Origin: Paraburkholderia elongata
Lineage (GTDB): Bacteria > Pseudomonadota > Gammaproteobacteria > Burkholderiales > Burkholderiaceae
Direction of reading: 5' to 3'
DNA length: 64,000 bases
NCBI RefSeq assembly: GCF_013177735.1
Contig: NZ_WOEZ01000276.1
Coordinates: 1 to 64,000, forward strand
Shown here: piece by piece, positions 17,339 through 26,323 of the stretch
Layout of the letters: each line of letters starts with the position of its first letter
How positions within the stretch are numbered: the stretch's first letter is position 1
Translations under genes and position numbers: made by a program
The notes under the pieces: model-generated
Told to the model about the DNA's origin: nothing
The model's database searches: none
What the model saw: the letters and a program-made list of their open reading frames with translations, nothing else

Positions 17339-18757
17339 TCAGTGAGGGGGAGTCGTACGTGTAAGCGAACCGGGATCCCCGGGCGACGGACCTCGGGCGC
17401 GACTCGCCACGCGACCGCCTTCGTTGTGACCGGCCTCCCTGCTGACGAACCTGCCCAGTATCAGCACGGCAACCGCCGCGCCGGCGGATGTCGCGCCCGC
17501 CACCAGAAACAGCGTTCCCGCCGTAACACCCGTGCCGAGCAGAACGCCGCCCAGCACAGGTCCGACGATCGCGCCGATCCAGCCTATACCCATCGCCCAG
17601 CCGATGCCCGTTGCCCGAAGAAACGTGTCGTAGTACACCGCGCAGAGTGCGACGGTACACATCTGCGCGCCAAGGCTGAATGCACCCGCGACGAAAGTCA
17701 TGACGTAGAGCAGTTCCGGCGACCAGCCGACGAAGCCGATAGCCATGATCGCCAATGCGCCTGCGAGATATGCTGCGCTGATCACGCTCGGTGCGCCGAA
17801 ACGATCGGAAAGACGACCCAGCGCGACACAGCCTGTCACAGCGCCGAGATTGAGCATGGATACGGCAAGCACGGCCTGTTCGATATTGAGGCCATTGCCG
17901 CGAGCCACGACGGGAATCCAGTTGATCAGGAAATAGGTCAGAAGCAGACTAAGAAAGAATGCGATCCAGAGGAGCAATGTGGTCGCCGCGCGTCCGTTCC
18001 TGAACAGGCTCGACACTTGCGAATGCAACGCGTGAGAGTGCGAGCCGATCTGGCCGTTCCATTGCGCATGCGCATTGAGACGACGCAAGATGCGTGCGAT
18101 CGCTTCTTGATTGTCACGCAGTGCGAGATACCTCACCGATTCGGGCGCCACGGCGAGGAAGAGCGGCAGAATGAGTAGGGGCAGCGCTCCACCAGCGTAG
18201 AACACGGATTTCCAACCGAACGCTGGAATCAGCGCGGCGGATGCGACGCCCCCAACTACTGCCCCCAGAGGAAAGCCGCAGAACATCATGCCGACCAGCG
18301 TGCTCCTCAGACGCCTTGGCGCATATTCCGACGTGAGCGAGACGAACGCCGGCAACGCGCCGCCGAGTCCAACGCCCGTAACGAGCCTTAGCGCGGTGAG
18401 TTCCCCGATCGATTGCGCAAACGGTGTCGACAACGATGCGATCGCAAACAATAGCACCGAGCCTGACATGGTTGTCTTTCTGCCGAAGCGATCCCCCGCG
18501 GCGCCGAGTACGAGCGCCCCGACAAGGCCACCTAGAAGGCCGGCGCCGAACACGCGCCCGAATGTTGCTGGCGCCACGTGCCACGTTCCGATAATCTGCG
18601 GTGCGACGAAAGCAATCGCCTGGGTGTCGAATCCATCGATCATCGCGATCAGCCCGCAGAGCAGAAATATGACGATCTGCAGGCCTTTGACGCCACCCTG
18701 ATCGATGATGGCTTCGAGATCGAGTTCGTGCGTTGCATCCATAGGAGTCTCCGTCAT
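17339..18757 (-). CDS. MFS transporter, aromatic acid:H+ symporter (AAHS) type
   Basis: This 12-helix major facilitator of about 472 residues has the AAHS N-terminal signature LIAMIDGFDTQAIAFVAPQI in helix 1 and the loop 2-3 motif GAAGDRFGRKTTM. A second RLSDRFG motif follows in the C-terminal half. Members import benzoate-, protocatechuate- or phenylpropionate-like acids with protons. ATG at 18757 (MTETPMDATHE) is chosen; ATG at 18742 (MDATHE), with GGAG 8 nt upstream, is equally possible. Its position between an aldolase remnant and GlcG/cupin genes suggests uptake for an aromatic or hydroxy-acid pathway. Confidence 0.85.
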   Translation of the reverse strand: MTETPMDATHELDLEAIIDQGGVKGLQIVIFLLCGLIAMIDGFDTQAIAFVAPQIIGTWHVAPATFGRVFGAGLLGGLVGALVLGAAGDRFGRKTTMSGSVLLFAIASLSTPFAQSIGELTALRLVTGVGLGGALPAFVSLTSEYAPRRLRSTLVGMMFCGFPLGAVVGGVASAALIPAFGWKSVFYAGGALPLLILPLFLAVAPESVRYLALRDNQEAIARILRRLNAHAQWNGQIGSHSHALHSQVSSLFRNGRAATTLLLWIAFFLSLLLTYFLINWIPVVARGNGLNIEQAVLAVSMLNLGAVTGCVALGRLSDRFGAPSVISAAYLAGALAIMAIGFVGWSPELLYVMTFVAGAFSLGAQMCTVALCAVYYDTFLRATGIGWAMGIGWIGAIVGPVLGGVLLGTGVTAGTLFLVAGATSAGAAVAVLILGRFVSREAGHNEGGRVASRARGPSPGDPGSLTRTTPPH

Positions 18758-18773
18758 TGCATTGATCCGTTTG

Positions 18774-19070
18774 CTAGAAGCGGCAGCAAAGATTGGCAAA
18801 AACCTTGTACCCCTTCAGGATCGTTGCCTTATTGGGTCCGGTTGGTCCACCTGACGCGCTGGCGGTGATGTCCTTGGTTGCCCACAGGTTGACGGTAGCG
18901 CGCCCAAAGTCGTAGCCGACCAGGCCGCCAATCGCGAAAAGGTTGTATCGATTCACGTTTATGGCGTTGTGGTAGAACGCGCTCGACTTATCATTGCTGA
19001 CCTGCCCAATGCGGTGCATGCTCGGATGGCGCGCCAGATCTTCGGCCGTTGGCGCGTGCTTTTGCTGCAC
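18774..19070 (-). pseudogene. C-terminal fragment of a SphA/MetA-type outer-membrane protein
   Basis: The frame carries NLFAIGGLVGYDFGRATVNL, WATKDITAS and GYKVFANLCCRF, the last barrel strands of the phenol-degradation MetA (Phenol_MetA_deg) family with a terminal Phe. The family is about 300 residues; fewer than 100 remain, with no signal peptide. It starts directly after the truncated aldolase, so both look like the two edges of one deletion. Confidence 0.6.
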
Positions 19071-19087
19071 CTCGACATTCAGCTTCT

Positions 19088-19720
19088 TTAACTGATCGAC
19101 GTGGAGTCAAGCACAGCACGGTACGCCTCCTGAACGCGTGGACTCTTCATCATCAGAGTCCCTTCACCCATCGCGTAGGCCAGATCGCCTGCGCCGAAGA
19201 CGATGATCTTCACCTCTTCGAGAGCGCAAATTTCATCGATGTCCCTGACCGCATCGGGGTGTTCGATCATCGGCACGAGCGCGATTTCCGCGTTGTTCCA
19301 GGCGGTGTATTGGTCGAAGTTCCTGAATGCGTAGCGTGCGGCACGCGTCGCGGGGCAGATTCCGCGCTCGCCCATCGGCGGGAAAAAAGCGCACTTCGCG
19401 GCCAGCCGGACGTCGGCGGCCGAGCGGATCATCGGCAGAAAGATACCTTCCGCACCTGCCTCCAACGCACGCCTGATCGCAGTTTCGTCCGCGTGATCGG
19501 GCACCCGGATGTAAGGCGCAAGACCGGCCTGCTGTGCGGCCCGTACGCTGCTTTCCATCGCGCAGACGTCGTTGCCCGAGTGTTCGCAGTCGATCATCAC
19601 AAAATCGAATCCCGTCATCCCCATGACCTCGATCAATGCCGGATGACCGGTAAAGCACTGCATCCCCAGTGGAATTTCGTCCCGCTCCAGCATTTCCAGC
19701 AGTCGATTTCTCTTGAACAT
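19088..19720 (-). CDS. HpcH/HpaI aldolase family protein, C-terminally truncated
   Basis: This ORF of about 210 residues from ATG at 19720 has AAAGGAGG upstream. It contains the class II pyruvate aldolase motifs FDFVMIDCEHSGNDV, AEGIFLPMIRSAADV and ALVPMIEHPDAV, including the Glu/Asp metal positions. The family cleaves 4-hydroxy-2-oxo acids to pyruvate and an aldehyde and is normally 250-270 residues. Here it ends at VLDSTSIS, about 45 residues early, at the junction with the outer-membrane protein fragment. The barrel lacks its last strands, so activity is doubtful. It might be better called a pseudogene. Confidence 0.7.
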   Translation of the reverse strand: MFKRNRLLEMLERDEIPLGMQCFTGHPALIEVMGMTGFDFVMIDCEHSGNDVCAMESSVRAAQQAGLAPYIRVPDHADETAIRRALEAGAEGIFLPMIRSAADVRLAAKCAFFPPMGERGICPATRAARYAFRNFDQYTAWNNAEIALVPMIEHPDAVRDIDEICALEEVKIIVFGAGDLAYAMGEGTLMMKSPRVQEAYRAVLDSTSIS

Positions 19721-19723
19721 CAA

Positions 19724-20049
19724 GCCTCCTTTTCTGGGCGTAGTCTCAGCCGCTCACATTTCGCAACTTTGACGACAACAAGTCACCAGGTGACTATAGC
19801 ACCAGAAACAGAGAAAAGTTTGGGACGGTCGGGTTAACGATAGGAAGCGCGTGCGCCAGAAGGGCAGCCGACGAGCGGGTACCGGGAAGTAAAAACCGCT
19901 CTGCCGTCGGAGCCGTCACATGCCCCGTGCAAGGGGGTCCCGTGAATTTGATGCCAAGCGGGAGTGCGCAGCGACACGTATGCAATTGAGCATCGATCGC
20001 GCACGAAACTCGCTTACGCCGTGCCCCGGTCGTCATGGCGGGGCGCTTT
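19724..20049. other. Gene-free stretch
   Basis: No recognisable gene, repeat or terminator on either strand. It probably holds the promoter of the leftward aldolase gene near its left end, but no good -35/-10 pair stands out. Confidence 0.4.
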
Positions 20050-20433
20050 TCAACAGCCTGCCAGGCTAGGCCAGCCCGGCCGCCACCATGGCGAACAGGG
20101 CGCTCGTGCTGAATGCGCTTTCAATGGCGCGAACATCGTGACCGAGGATCGCGCGCGCCAGCGCCATGGATCCTCCTCGTCTTTTTCGCTCGCGGCGAGG
20201 ATGATTCGCTCGGCCTGCAGGTCCCGCGCCGAGATGCGCCGTTTCGAAGCGAGCGGATGGTCGTCTGCCAGCGCGAGGACGAGCGGCCAGCGCCCCACAC
20301 GATCTGCGCGGAATCGCGAATCAGAAGGCAGGAAATCGCTCGGACCATAGGTGACGTCGCTGCCGCCACCGATGTTCATGTACGTGTAGCCAATGCCCGT
20401 AGTCAACGCAGGCGTGAACGCGTTACTTGCCAC
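20050..20433 (-). pseudogene. LysR substrate-binding-domain remnant
   Basis: The middle of this frame reads LALADDHPLASKRRISARDL and ERIILAASEKDEEDP, typical of the effector-binding domain of LysR regulators. After a frameshift near 20,150 the pattern degrades to a nonsense Trp/Pro-rich tail. The first 38 residues (TPALTTGIGYTYMNIGG) do not fit LysR and may come from another truncated gene. No DNA-binding domain is present. Confidence 0.5.
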
Positions 20434-20993
20434 CCACGTGATATGCGTCGATCTGCGTGGAGTTCAGCGCTCTGCGCGCCAGCCATAAGGCCTCAACCAT
20501 CCCATATGATCATGCGCGCCATGCCGATGTGTGCCTCCCTCGGGATGAAGCCTTCGGAAGAGATTGGCAAGATGATCCGCTGCGTTCACGACCATCCCGA
20601 AGCGCTACAGTGGTGCATGTTCTCGCACGGCACCCACGAGCCCCATGTCAGTGAATCACCGAGCCAGCACCTTCTGGGCAAACTGGACCAGCTACGCATG
20701 CTTCTGGTCGGCAGTACGTATCCGCTTGCAGCGAGACCTAACATTCTGGGCTACCGGGGAGCGAATGTCAGGAAAGCAACCTGTAGCAGCCTCACTAACG
20801 GGGACACCTAAATGTCAGCAAAGGCCGACGACCTGCCGATCACTGTGCGAAGTGACAGACGGTTTATCGAGAAGATCGAAAGGCCGCTCCGGGTCGAAGC
20901 CGCCGTCCATCGATTGAATCCAGTTTCAGCGGTCTCATTGATCCCGTCGGCCCGGGTTCGCGCTACGACACTGGGCCAGGATGCTTACGGCAT
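20434..20993. other. Gene-free stretch
   Basis: 560 bp without a supported gene. Rightward frames at 20,510-20,810 and 20,812-21,156 are open but have no recognisable family or good ribosome-binding site. The surrounding DNA is pseudogene-rich, so this is probably decayed coding sequence. Confidence 0.4.
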
Positions 20994-21485
20994 TTACCGC
21001 ACCACGCAATCCACGGCAGTGCCCTTCGCACCGGCACCCGTCGTCGGCACGTTCTTACTGATCGAGAGCGGCATCGTTACCGGCACGCCCTGTGCCGGCG
21101 GCACCACTACCGGCGGGCTCGACGGGTTGGCTACAAAGCCGAACTGGCCAGTCTGAAATACCTGTTGGCCGCCCGGATTGCTGACCACTACGGCGCCCTG
21201 CGCCACGTCGACATGCAGACCGTTCTGCGGCGCGCTCCCGCTCAGCGTCGGTACACTGCCGCAATCGCACTGGCAGAACAGCGCACCGAAGTTGGTGCCA
21301 TTTACGCCGATGGTGCCCGTCGGCGTCTCAAAGCTGACGGCATCATGGTTGCGCTTTCCGATCAGGCCGGTTACCGAGCGCAGGCCGCCGTTGACCAGAC
21401 GGATGGCGACATTGTCCTTCTCCGGGTGATCCACGTCGTACACGTAGCTTTTGACGACGACCTGCGAAGACGGGCGCACTACCAT
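20994..21485 (-). pseudogene. FecR-domain protein, N-terminally truncated
   Basis: 163 residues with FecR-type repeats: VAIRLVNGGLRSVTGLIGK, VSFETPTGTIGVNGTNFGA and VDVAQGAVVVSNPGGQQ, followed by a Pro-rich tail. FecR-domain proteins are usually exported and have about 100 more N-terminal residues, including a signal peptide and the start of the FecR fold. These are missing here and I find no export signal upstream. It could be a short functional variant, but the missing 5' end suggests a remnant. Confidence 0.5.
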
Positions 21486-21644
21486 CTCGCCGTGTGCCGC
21501 CGATCGCCGTCAGGCAGTGACCGGCCAGTTGCGGGCATTCGATTAGGTCTGGTCCCTTCGGGGGCGGGTCCGATCAGCATTCTTGCCTTAGTTGTGCGGT
21601 CTTACTAGAGTGAATCAGGTTCCCGATCCCGCAGGGAGAAGACC

Positions 21645-22157
21645 ATGCAATTGAGAACGTCTGCGGCGCTATGCGGCGTGCTTCTCGCTTCGACGATCGC
21701 ACTTGCGCAAGAGAAGCATGTCGTTGCGTTCGAAGCGCCAGCGAGCGGCAACAAGTACACGCAGCAGTACATCCTCGAGGTCGGCGACGTGCCTGAACAC
21801 AAGCTGCGGCTGTTCGAGTTAGTGCGCAGTTACGGCGGCAAAGACCAGACAATTGAGGGCATCGTCCTCAAGGAGGCTGTTATCCGTGGCACCAGCGACC
21901 AGACTGACTCGAATGGGCTCGGCCGCAGCTATGTGGAATACAGGATGGAGAACGGCGACAAGATTTTTGCACGCGGATTCTTCCTCACGCACAAGTTGCC
22001 AGGCAGCGACCGCTCGAAGAACCTCACGGAGTTGGATATCACGGGTGGCACTGGTAAATTCCGCAGCATTCGCGGCATCGTACGCGCCGAAACAGTTTCC
22101 GACAACAAGGCCTTCAACCAGAACCGGACCGAGTTCGAATACTGGTTCGAGAAGTAG
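21645..22157 (+). CDS. Secreted hypothetical protein
   Basis: A 170-residue protein with a clear Sec signal peptide (MQLRTSAALCGVLLASTIALA, cleavage after about Ala21) and a good GGAGAAGACC before the ATG. The mature part is beta-rich, with GNKYTQQYILEVGD, GLGRSYVEYRMENGDKIFA and ITGGTGKFRSIRGIVRAE. The last two recall dirigent/allene-oxide-cyclase-like barrels, in which the GGTGKF turn is common. Predicted periplasmic. No neighbour gives a pathway. The fold suggestion is inference from pattern only. Confidence 0.6.
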   Translation: MQLRTSAALCGVLLASTIALAQEKHVVAFEAPASGNKYTQQYILEVGDVPEHKLRLFELVRSYGGKDQTIEGIVLKEAVIRGTSDQTDSNGLGRSYVEYRMENGDKIFARGFFLTHKLPGSDRSKNLTELDITGGTGKFRSIRGIVRAETVSDNKAFNQNRTEFEYWFEK

Positions 22158-22560
22158 CGGCATGGTTTGCTCCAAGACCGCGAGCGCCTTGGCGAATCCG
22201 ATGTCCGCTTCGGGTCCAGGCTGTGTCAAAACGGAAAAGTACTCGGTTTACGGGTGTCGTTTTACCCTTCCCAAGGTGCCGCCAAGCCGATATGGCACGA
22301 TCTGAAGGGTCGATTTATTCGACTGTTACTTTTAGCTGCGTTCTCACACGGCCTGAGTCGCGTGCTGCCGGTCGACAGCTGGTCGTTGCTGCGTCGTCAG
22401 TGGTGCCTCCCGGCTGGTTCCCGTTTGGCGTCAGCGGCGGCAAGGTGGATTCGGACGCCGCAATTGCATGGCTAGGAGGCTGGCCGGATAGCGAGCAGCA
22501 CATCCGGTGCCGGACGCATTGCCTGATCGTTGACGTATGCGACCGAGACACTGACTAGGC
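22158..22560. other. Gene-free stretch
   Basis: About 400 bp between the secreted protein and the EthD-family gene. A rightward frame at 22,223-22,558 is open but lacks a ribosome-binding site and protein-like composition. No terminator with a T-tract was seen. Confidence 0.4.
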
Positions 22561-22869
22561 TTAAACGTCTTTGGTGTCGAATACAAGAAGCTCGACACCG
22601 GCCTGTGCAAAATTGGCTAGATCGCTCGCGGTCGTTCGGCCTTCGGGTGAATTGAGTGCCTGTTGCAGAGCATCCATCGAATCAAAGCTCAGGATCGCTG
22701 CGAGGTGATACGGAGAGTCGCCTCGCGGGGTCGCTACCGGCCCGGCACTAACTTCATAGCGCTGAAGCCCAGGTATCGTTTTGGCAAGAGGCACATGATT
22801 CGAGAAGTAGTGTGCGTCAAATGCGTCCGGGTTTGACGGCGTCTTGTAAAGTGCGATGAGCTTTGCCAT
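22561..22869 (-). CDS. EthD-family dimeric alpha/beta-barrel protein
   Basis: This 102-residue protein of the EthD family has the N-terminal LIALYKTPSNPDAFDAHYFS, then HVPLAKTIPGLQRYEVSAG and AILSFDSMDALQQALNSPEG. The family forms dimeric ferredoxin-like barrels and acts in ether, muconolactone or polyketide chemistry; the reaction here is unknown. ATG at 22869 has AAGGAG 8 nt upstream, better than the ATG two codons earlier. Standalone gene. Confidence 0.8.
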   Translation of the reverse strand: MAKLIALYKTPSNPDAFDAHYFSNHVPLAKTIPGLQRYEVSAGPVATPRGDSPYHLAAILSFDSMDALQQALNSPEGRTTASDLANFAQAGVELLVFDTKDV

Positions 22870-23250
22870 GGTCATGTCTCCTTGAGCACCCGGTCGAAAT
22901 CTGTGCACGACAGAATGAGCGCGTCGCGCTCCAAACCGCCGACGGCCCGGATCATGCCGGCCTGATATGGGTTCGGGCGGACAACCGTCTTACCTTGTTG
23001 ATGTTTCCGCTTGAATTCTATGCTGGCTGTGAACTCGCATCGAAACCTGTCACGAGTCTTCGCATGTTTGCCAGACGGACATTCAAACGGCGGCTCCGCA
23101 CTGGACAGCAGACCTTCGTGTGCTCGACACGTACACCCTCCACTTCATCTGGAACCTGAACACTATCGCGTGGGTGACTCGGGCGTAGGGCGCGGCGAAG
23201 GCGCGAGCAGTCGATACGAAGACGGTTGATACGTTTGCAGACGTGCCCGT
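22870..23250. other. Gene-free stretch
   Basis: About 380 bp with no supported gene. It presumably contains the promoter for the leftward EthD gene at its left end. Confidence 0.4.
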
Positions 23251-23514
23251 TCAGTCGTGAGCCCCTTCTTCAATTATCTTCGGGTCAATGAATCCCATGG
23301 TTTGATTGGCATCCTGGATGTGGACTGCTGCCACGACGGCGTCTTGTGGCACGTAGCATCTGGTGTCTCCGCGGGTGATCTCGATCATCGCCCCGTCAGT
23401 GTCAACAGCGTCGCAAAGCGTCATGCACCAATCCTTGTTCCGGTGGTGCTCGTGGAAGATGACCGGTGAGACATCACCCCAATGCTTTCCATTCAAGATG
23501 ACGAGCCAACGCAT
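23251..23514 (-). CDS. Small hypothetical protein
   Basis: 87 residues from ATG at 23514 with AAAGGGGAT upstream. The sequence is protein-like and cysteine-containing (HEHHRNKDWCMTLCDAVDTD, ITRGDTRCYVPQDAVVAAV), without signal peptide or membrane helix. Family not recognised. It is the last of three small leftward ORFs (23.25-24.20 kb), each with a good Shine-Dalgarno, which may belong together. Confidence 0.5.
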   Translation of the reverse strand: MRWLVILNGKHWGDVSPVIFHEHHRNKDWCMTLCDAVDTDGAMIEITRGDTRCYVPQDAVVAAVHIQDANQTMGFIDPKIIEEGAHD

Positions 23515-23743
23515 TTTTGATCCCCTTTGTGATTTTCAGGAAATCTTGGCATGACGCAGTATCCCACCCATTTCGGCGAGTGCCTGCGCCGCTTATCCGG
23601 GCCTGCTGCCGTGATTGTCGACGGTATCACGAAGGCGTTCAACGTCCGAAACCTGGATGTGGCCGACGACGCGCGAATTGTGTTCGGCGTACGGTTGCAT
23701 CGTCGATGATGACACGCCGCCGCGGCGATGCCCCTTCGGCGTA

Positions 23744-23899
23744 TCACGTGACGGGCTGTGGATGCGCGAGATGGATGTCAGAGGTCACCCTCGTCAATCT
23801 CGACAACGAATGGTTCGGCGCGCTTCCTTCAAGAAATTCAACGTCAGACGGGAATTCGTCGTGGAGCACGAATTTGACCCATTCGGACTCGCGAGACAT
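23744..23899 (-). CDS. Very small hypothetical protein
   Basis: 51 residues from ATG at 23899, preceded by GAGGAGATCGCC, a strong ribosome-binding site. It starts MSRESEWVKFVLHDEFPSD. No family recognised, and it may be the 5' part of a longer decayed gene. Confidence 0.4.
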   Translation of the reverse strand: MSRESEWVKFVLHDEFPSDVEFLEGSAPNHSLSRLTRVTSDIHLAHPQPVT

Positions 23900-24007
23900 G
23901 GCGATCTCCTCAAGAACATTTCGGAAATCCTGGGGCCGCGGCAAGGGCCTGGGATGACGGTCAATCCCGCATATCACCGAGCGTGCGGGCTCACACGGTC
24001 CGACGTG

Positions 24008-24202
24008 TCAGTGAATTCGCGCGAGGGTACGAAGCAGGGAATCTCCGTCCTGCGTAACCCGAGGAAGCACGGCACCACCCGCAAGTTGCTCCATGTCAAG
24101 CAGTTGACGTTCGAGCAACGTGTCAAGTTCGTCCCGGTCGGCAATCTGTTCGACGCAGTCCTTGACGAGCATCAATGTCGCAAATTCATGGGGGCTGAGC
24201 AT
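24008..24202 (-). CDS. Small acidic hypothetical protein
   Basis: 64 residues from ATG at 24202, with AGGAGACAGGT upstream. The sequence is a probable helical bundle (MLSPHEFATLMLVKDCVEQI, DELDTLLERQLLDMEQL) and resembles short Burkholderia hypothetical proteins that I recall but cannot name. It has no membrane segment. The DNA to its right (24,203-24,753) has no convincing gene but holds a long inverted repeat. Confidence 0.5.
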   Translation of the reverse strand: MLSPHEFATLMLVKDCVEQIADRDELDTLLERQLLDMEQLAGGAVLPRVTQDGDSLLRTLARIH

Positions 24203-24504
24203 ACCTGTCTCCTGAGAGTTCGAGTAGGTGCTGTACATGGAATGCGCCGGCTACCGGCTTGCGTGCCGTGCCCGCCAGGCTATAGGGCTCGCTTGCGGCG
24301 ACGCATTACCCGTGGCGCGTTTGGCTGCGATATGCAGCGGGGAGTTGATGGTAGAAGGAGGTTCAGGAGTACGGCAATTCGGGGTGTCCCGCATATTAGA
24401 CATATTGGCCGTAGCGCACTTCCAAAGATGCGGCACCGATTAAGCGCTTGCTTCATCGTCGCGTCTCCCTTGTGAAGGGAACCGGTGAGCGAGTGGACGC
24501 TTGC

Positions 24505-24593
24505 CGTTTAGGGTTGTTCGACGCCTGCCATCGTCAACAGAAGTGTGAGTGCGCCACTGCGCGTTGCTGGCAGGCGTCGAACAACCCTAAACG
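24505..24593. repeat. Perfect 26-bp inverted repeat with 37-nt loop
   Basis: The arm at 24505-24530 begins CGTTTAGGGTTGTTCG and is the exact reverse complement of 24568-24593; the loop is 24531-24567. There is no T-tract, so it is not an ordinary terminator. No transposase lies inside the 89 bp. It could be a REP-like or MITE-like element, a recombination site, or a structured RNA hairpin. The rest of 24,203-24,753 shows no gene. Confidence 0.85.
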
Positions 24594-24753
24594 ACTACGA
24601 AAATTCGTCATCGGACCGGGATCGGCCAGAGACCGCGGTTTGCGAGTGGCAGCTTTCAGGTTGCCGAACTATTGATGGACGCTGTCTTATTCCTATGATA
24701 AATACCGGTACGAGGCGATACCGCGCTTCGCATATTCTTCAAAGGATAAAGTC

Positions 24754-25170
24754 ATGACCAAGATGATTTTTGTGAATTTGCCTGTCGCAAACCTCGCTGC
24801 ATCGAGGCGCTTCTACGAGGCACTGGGCTTCACGAACAACGCACTATTCAGCGACGACACGTCTGCCTGCATGGTGTGGAGCGAGTCGATAAACGTCATG
24901 CTGATGACCCATGCCAAGTGGGGCACGTTCACGACTCGCTCCATTCCGCCCAGCACCTCAAGCGAGGTGATGCTCGCTGTCTCCTGCGACAGTCGCGAGA
25001 CGGTCGACGCGATGAATACGGCCGCAGCGGCTAACGGCGGGACAGCCGACATCAACCCGATGCAAGACCTTGGCTTTATGTACAACCGAAACCTGGCCGA
25101 TCCCGACGGCCACATCTGGGAAGCGATCTGGATGAATCCGACGGCCATGGGTGCCGCCGAAGCAAATTAG
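24754..25170 (+). CDS. VOC-family (glyoxalase/bleomycin resistance-like) protein
   Basis: 138 residues forming one VOC unit: MIFVNLPVANLAASRRFYEA LGF at the start and NLADPDGHIWEAIWMNP at the end, with Glu in the usual metal position. The first ligand site carries Asn8 (VNLPV) rather than His, as in several uncharacterised YaeR/PhnB-like lactoylglutathione-lyase relatives. AAAGGATAAAGTC precedes ATG. Its stop overlaps the stop of the convergent LysR gene by 4 bp. Function not assignable beyond the fold. Confidence 0.75.
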   Translation: MTKMIFVNLPVANLAASRRFYEALGFTNNALFSDDTSACMVWSESINVMLMTHAKWGTFTTRSIPPSTSSEVMLAVSCDSRETVDAMNTAAAANGGTADINPMQDLGFMYNRNLADPDGHIWEAIWMNPTAMGAAEAN

Positions 25171-26072
25171 CTCTGCTCAGCAAGATGAACCGAATACAAA
25201 TCCACTAACCAGTCGATAAAAATATCGACCCGCTTCGGCTTGGTTCGATTAGGCATATACACAACTGACACAGGCCGTGGATTCAACGGATAGTCCCTCA
25301 AAACCTTGCACAGTCTCCCGGCTCGCACTTGAGCGTCGAGTATAAAGGTGCCCCCCTGTATCAATCCGAGGCCCGCAAGCCCACATGCTACGTAGGTATC
25401 CGCGTCGTTCACCAGGACCGTGCTCTTCAGCGAAACGGAACGGACCTCGTTTCCCTCGAGAAACTCCCAACTTCTGATACGGCCTGACTTCGTGACGTAA
25501 CTCACGCCGATGTGATCGCTGAGGTCATCCAGGGTGAAGGGCTCGCCATAGGCCCGGATATAGTCGGGCGACGCAAAGGTTAGCGTTTTGTACGTACCCA
25601 CTTTTTTAGCGACTAGTCCAGGTTCGCTCACCGTTCCCACGCGCAGGGCGCAGTCCAGCCCCTCTTCGATCAGATCGGGGTGCTGATCAGCAATGCTGAT
25701 ATCCAGTCGAATGTCAGGATTACTGGCGAAAAATTTCGGTAGCTCCGGGATAACGGTCGACTTCGCGACTAGCGCAGGCATGCTGACACGGACCGTTCCG
25801 CTTTTGCTTCCCTTGGAAGCCTGAGCGTCGGCGTCCATGTCGTCTATATCCCGAAGAAGCGCGACGCAACGTTCGTAGTAACGAAGGCCCGCATCTGTCG
25901 GCTTGCTTCGACGGGTTGTCCGGTTAAGCAGCTTCACGCCCAGATCCGACTCAAGGGCCTGAACCATACGGGTAACATAGACTGGCGACGTATGCAGAAC
26001 TTCGGCGGCTCTCGTGAAGTTAGTCGATTCGACCACCTTCACATACACCTTCATTGCGGTAATCTTATCCAT
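25167..26072 (-). CDS. LysR-family transcriptional regulator
   Basis: A 301-residue LTTR with the N-terminal winged helix-turn-helix (VESTNFTRAAEVLHTSPVYV, TRMVQALESDLGVKLLNRTT) and a periplasmic-binding-protein-like effector domain (VRVSMPALVAKSTVIPELPK). It resembles the PA2877/DmlR-like branch that has RTTR motifs. It converges on the glyoxalase gene with overlapping stops, so its target is not obvious. The upstream 250 bp (26,073-26,323) is shared with the divergent mug gene and shows no gene. Confidence 0.85.
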   Translation of the reverse strand: MDKITAMKVYVKVVESTNFTRAAEVLHTSPVYVTRMVQALESDLGVKLLNRTTRRSKPTDAGLRYYERCVALLRDIDDMDADAQASKGSKSGTVRVSMPALVAKSTVIPELPKFFASNPDIRLDISIADQHPDLIEEGLDCALRVGTVSEPGLVAKKVGTYKTLTFASPDYIRAYGEPFTLDDLSDHIGVSYVTKSGRIRSWEFLEGNEVRSVSLKSTVLVNDADTYVACGLAGLGLIQGGTFILDAQVRAGRLCKVLRDYPLNPRPVSVVYMPNRTKPKRVDIFIDWLVDLYSVHLAEQS

Positions 26073-26323
26073 CGTTTGTGGTTACGTCTTTCTTGCCATG
26101 TCGAGCATCGTTACACGAAGTAGGGTTAGAACATATCCGCAGCCGCTTGACGCTCTGCACCCTTCCCTCCGGGTTCCCGCTCAGACCGGGACGGGATAAA
26201 CGGTCCGGTGATCATACTCGAGTAGCTTCGCCCTGGCCCCGCTTGTCGCTTGTCTACCGTGACGGGATGGCTCAAACTGCCGCGCTTGCGGGAGCCCCCT
26301 CCCAATAAAGGCTTATCCCATCC

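Noticed and set aside
24505..24593. Integron attC site
   Set aside because: The palindrome lacks the RYYYAAC/GTTRRRY core sites and no integrase is nearby.
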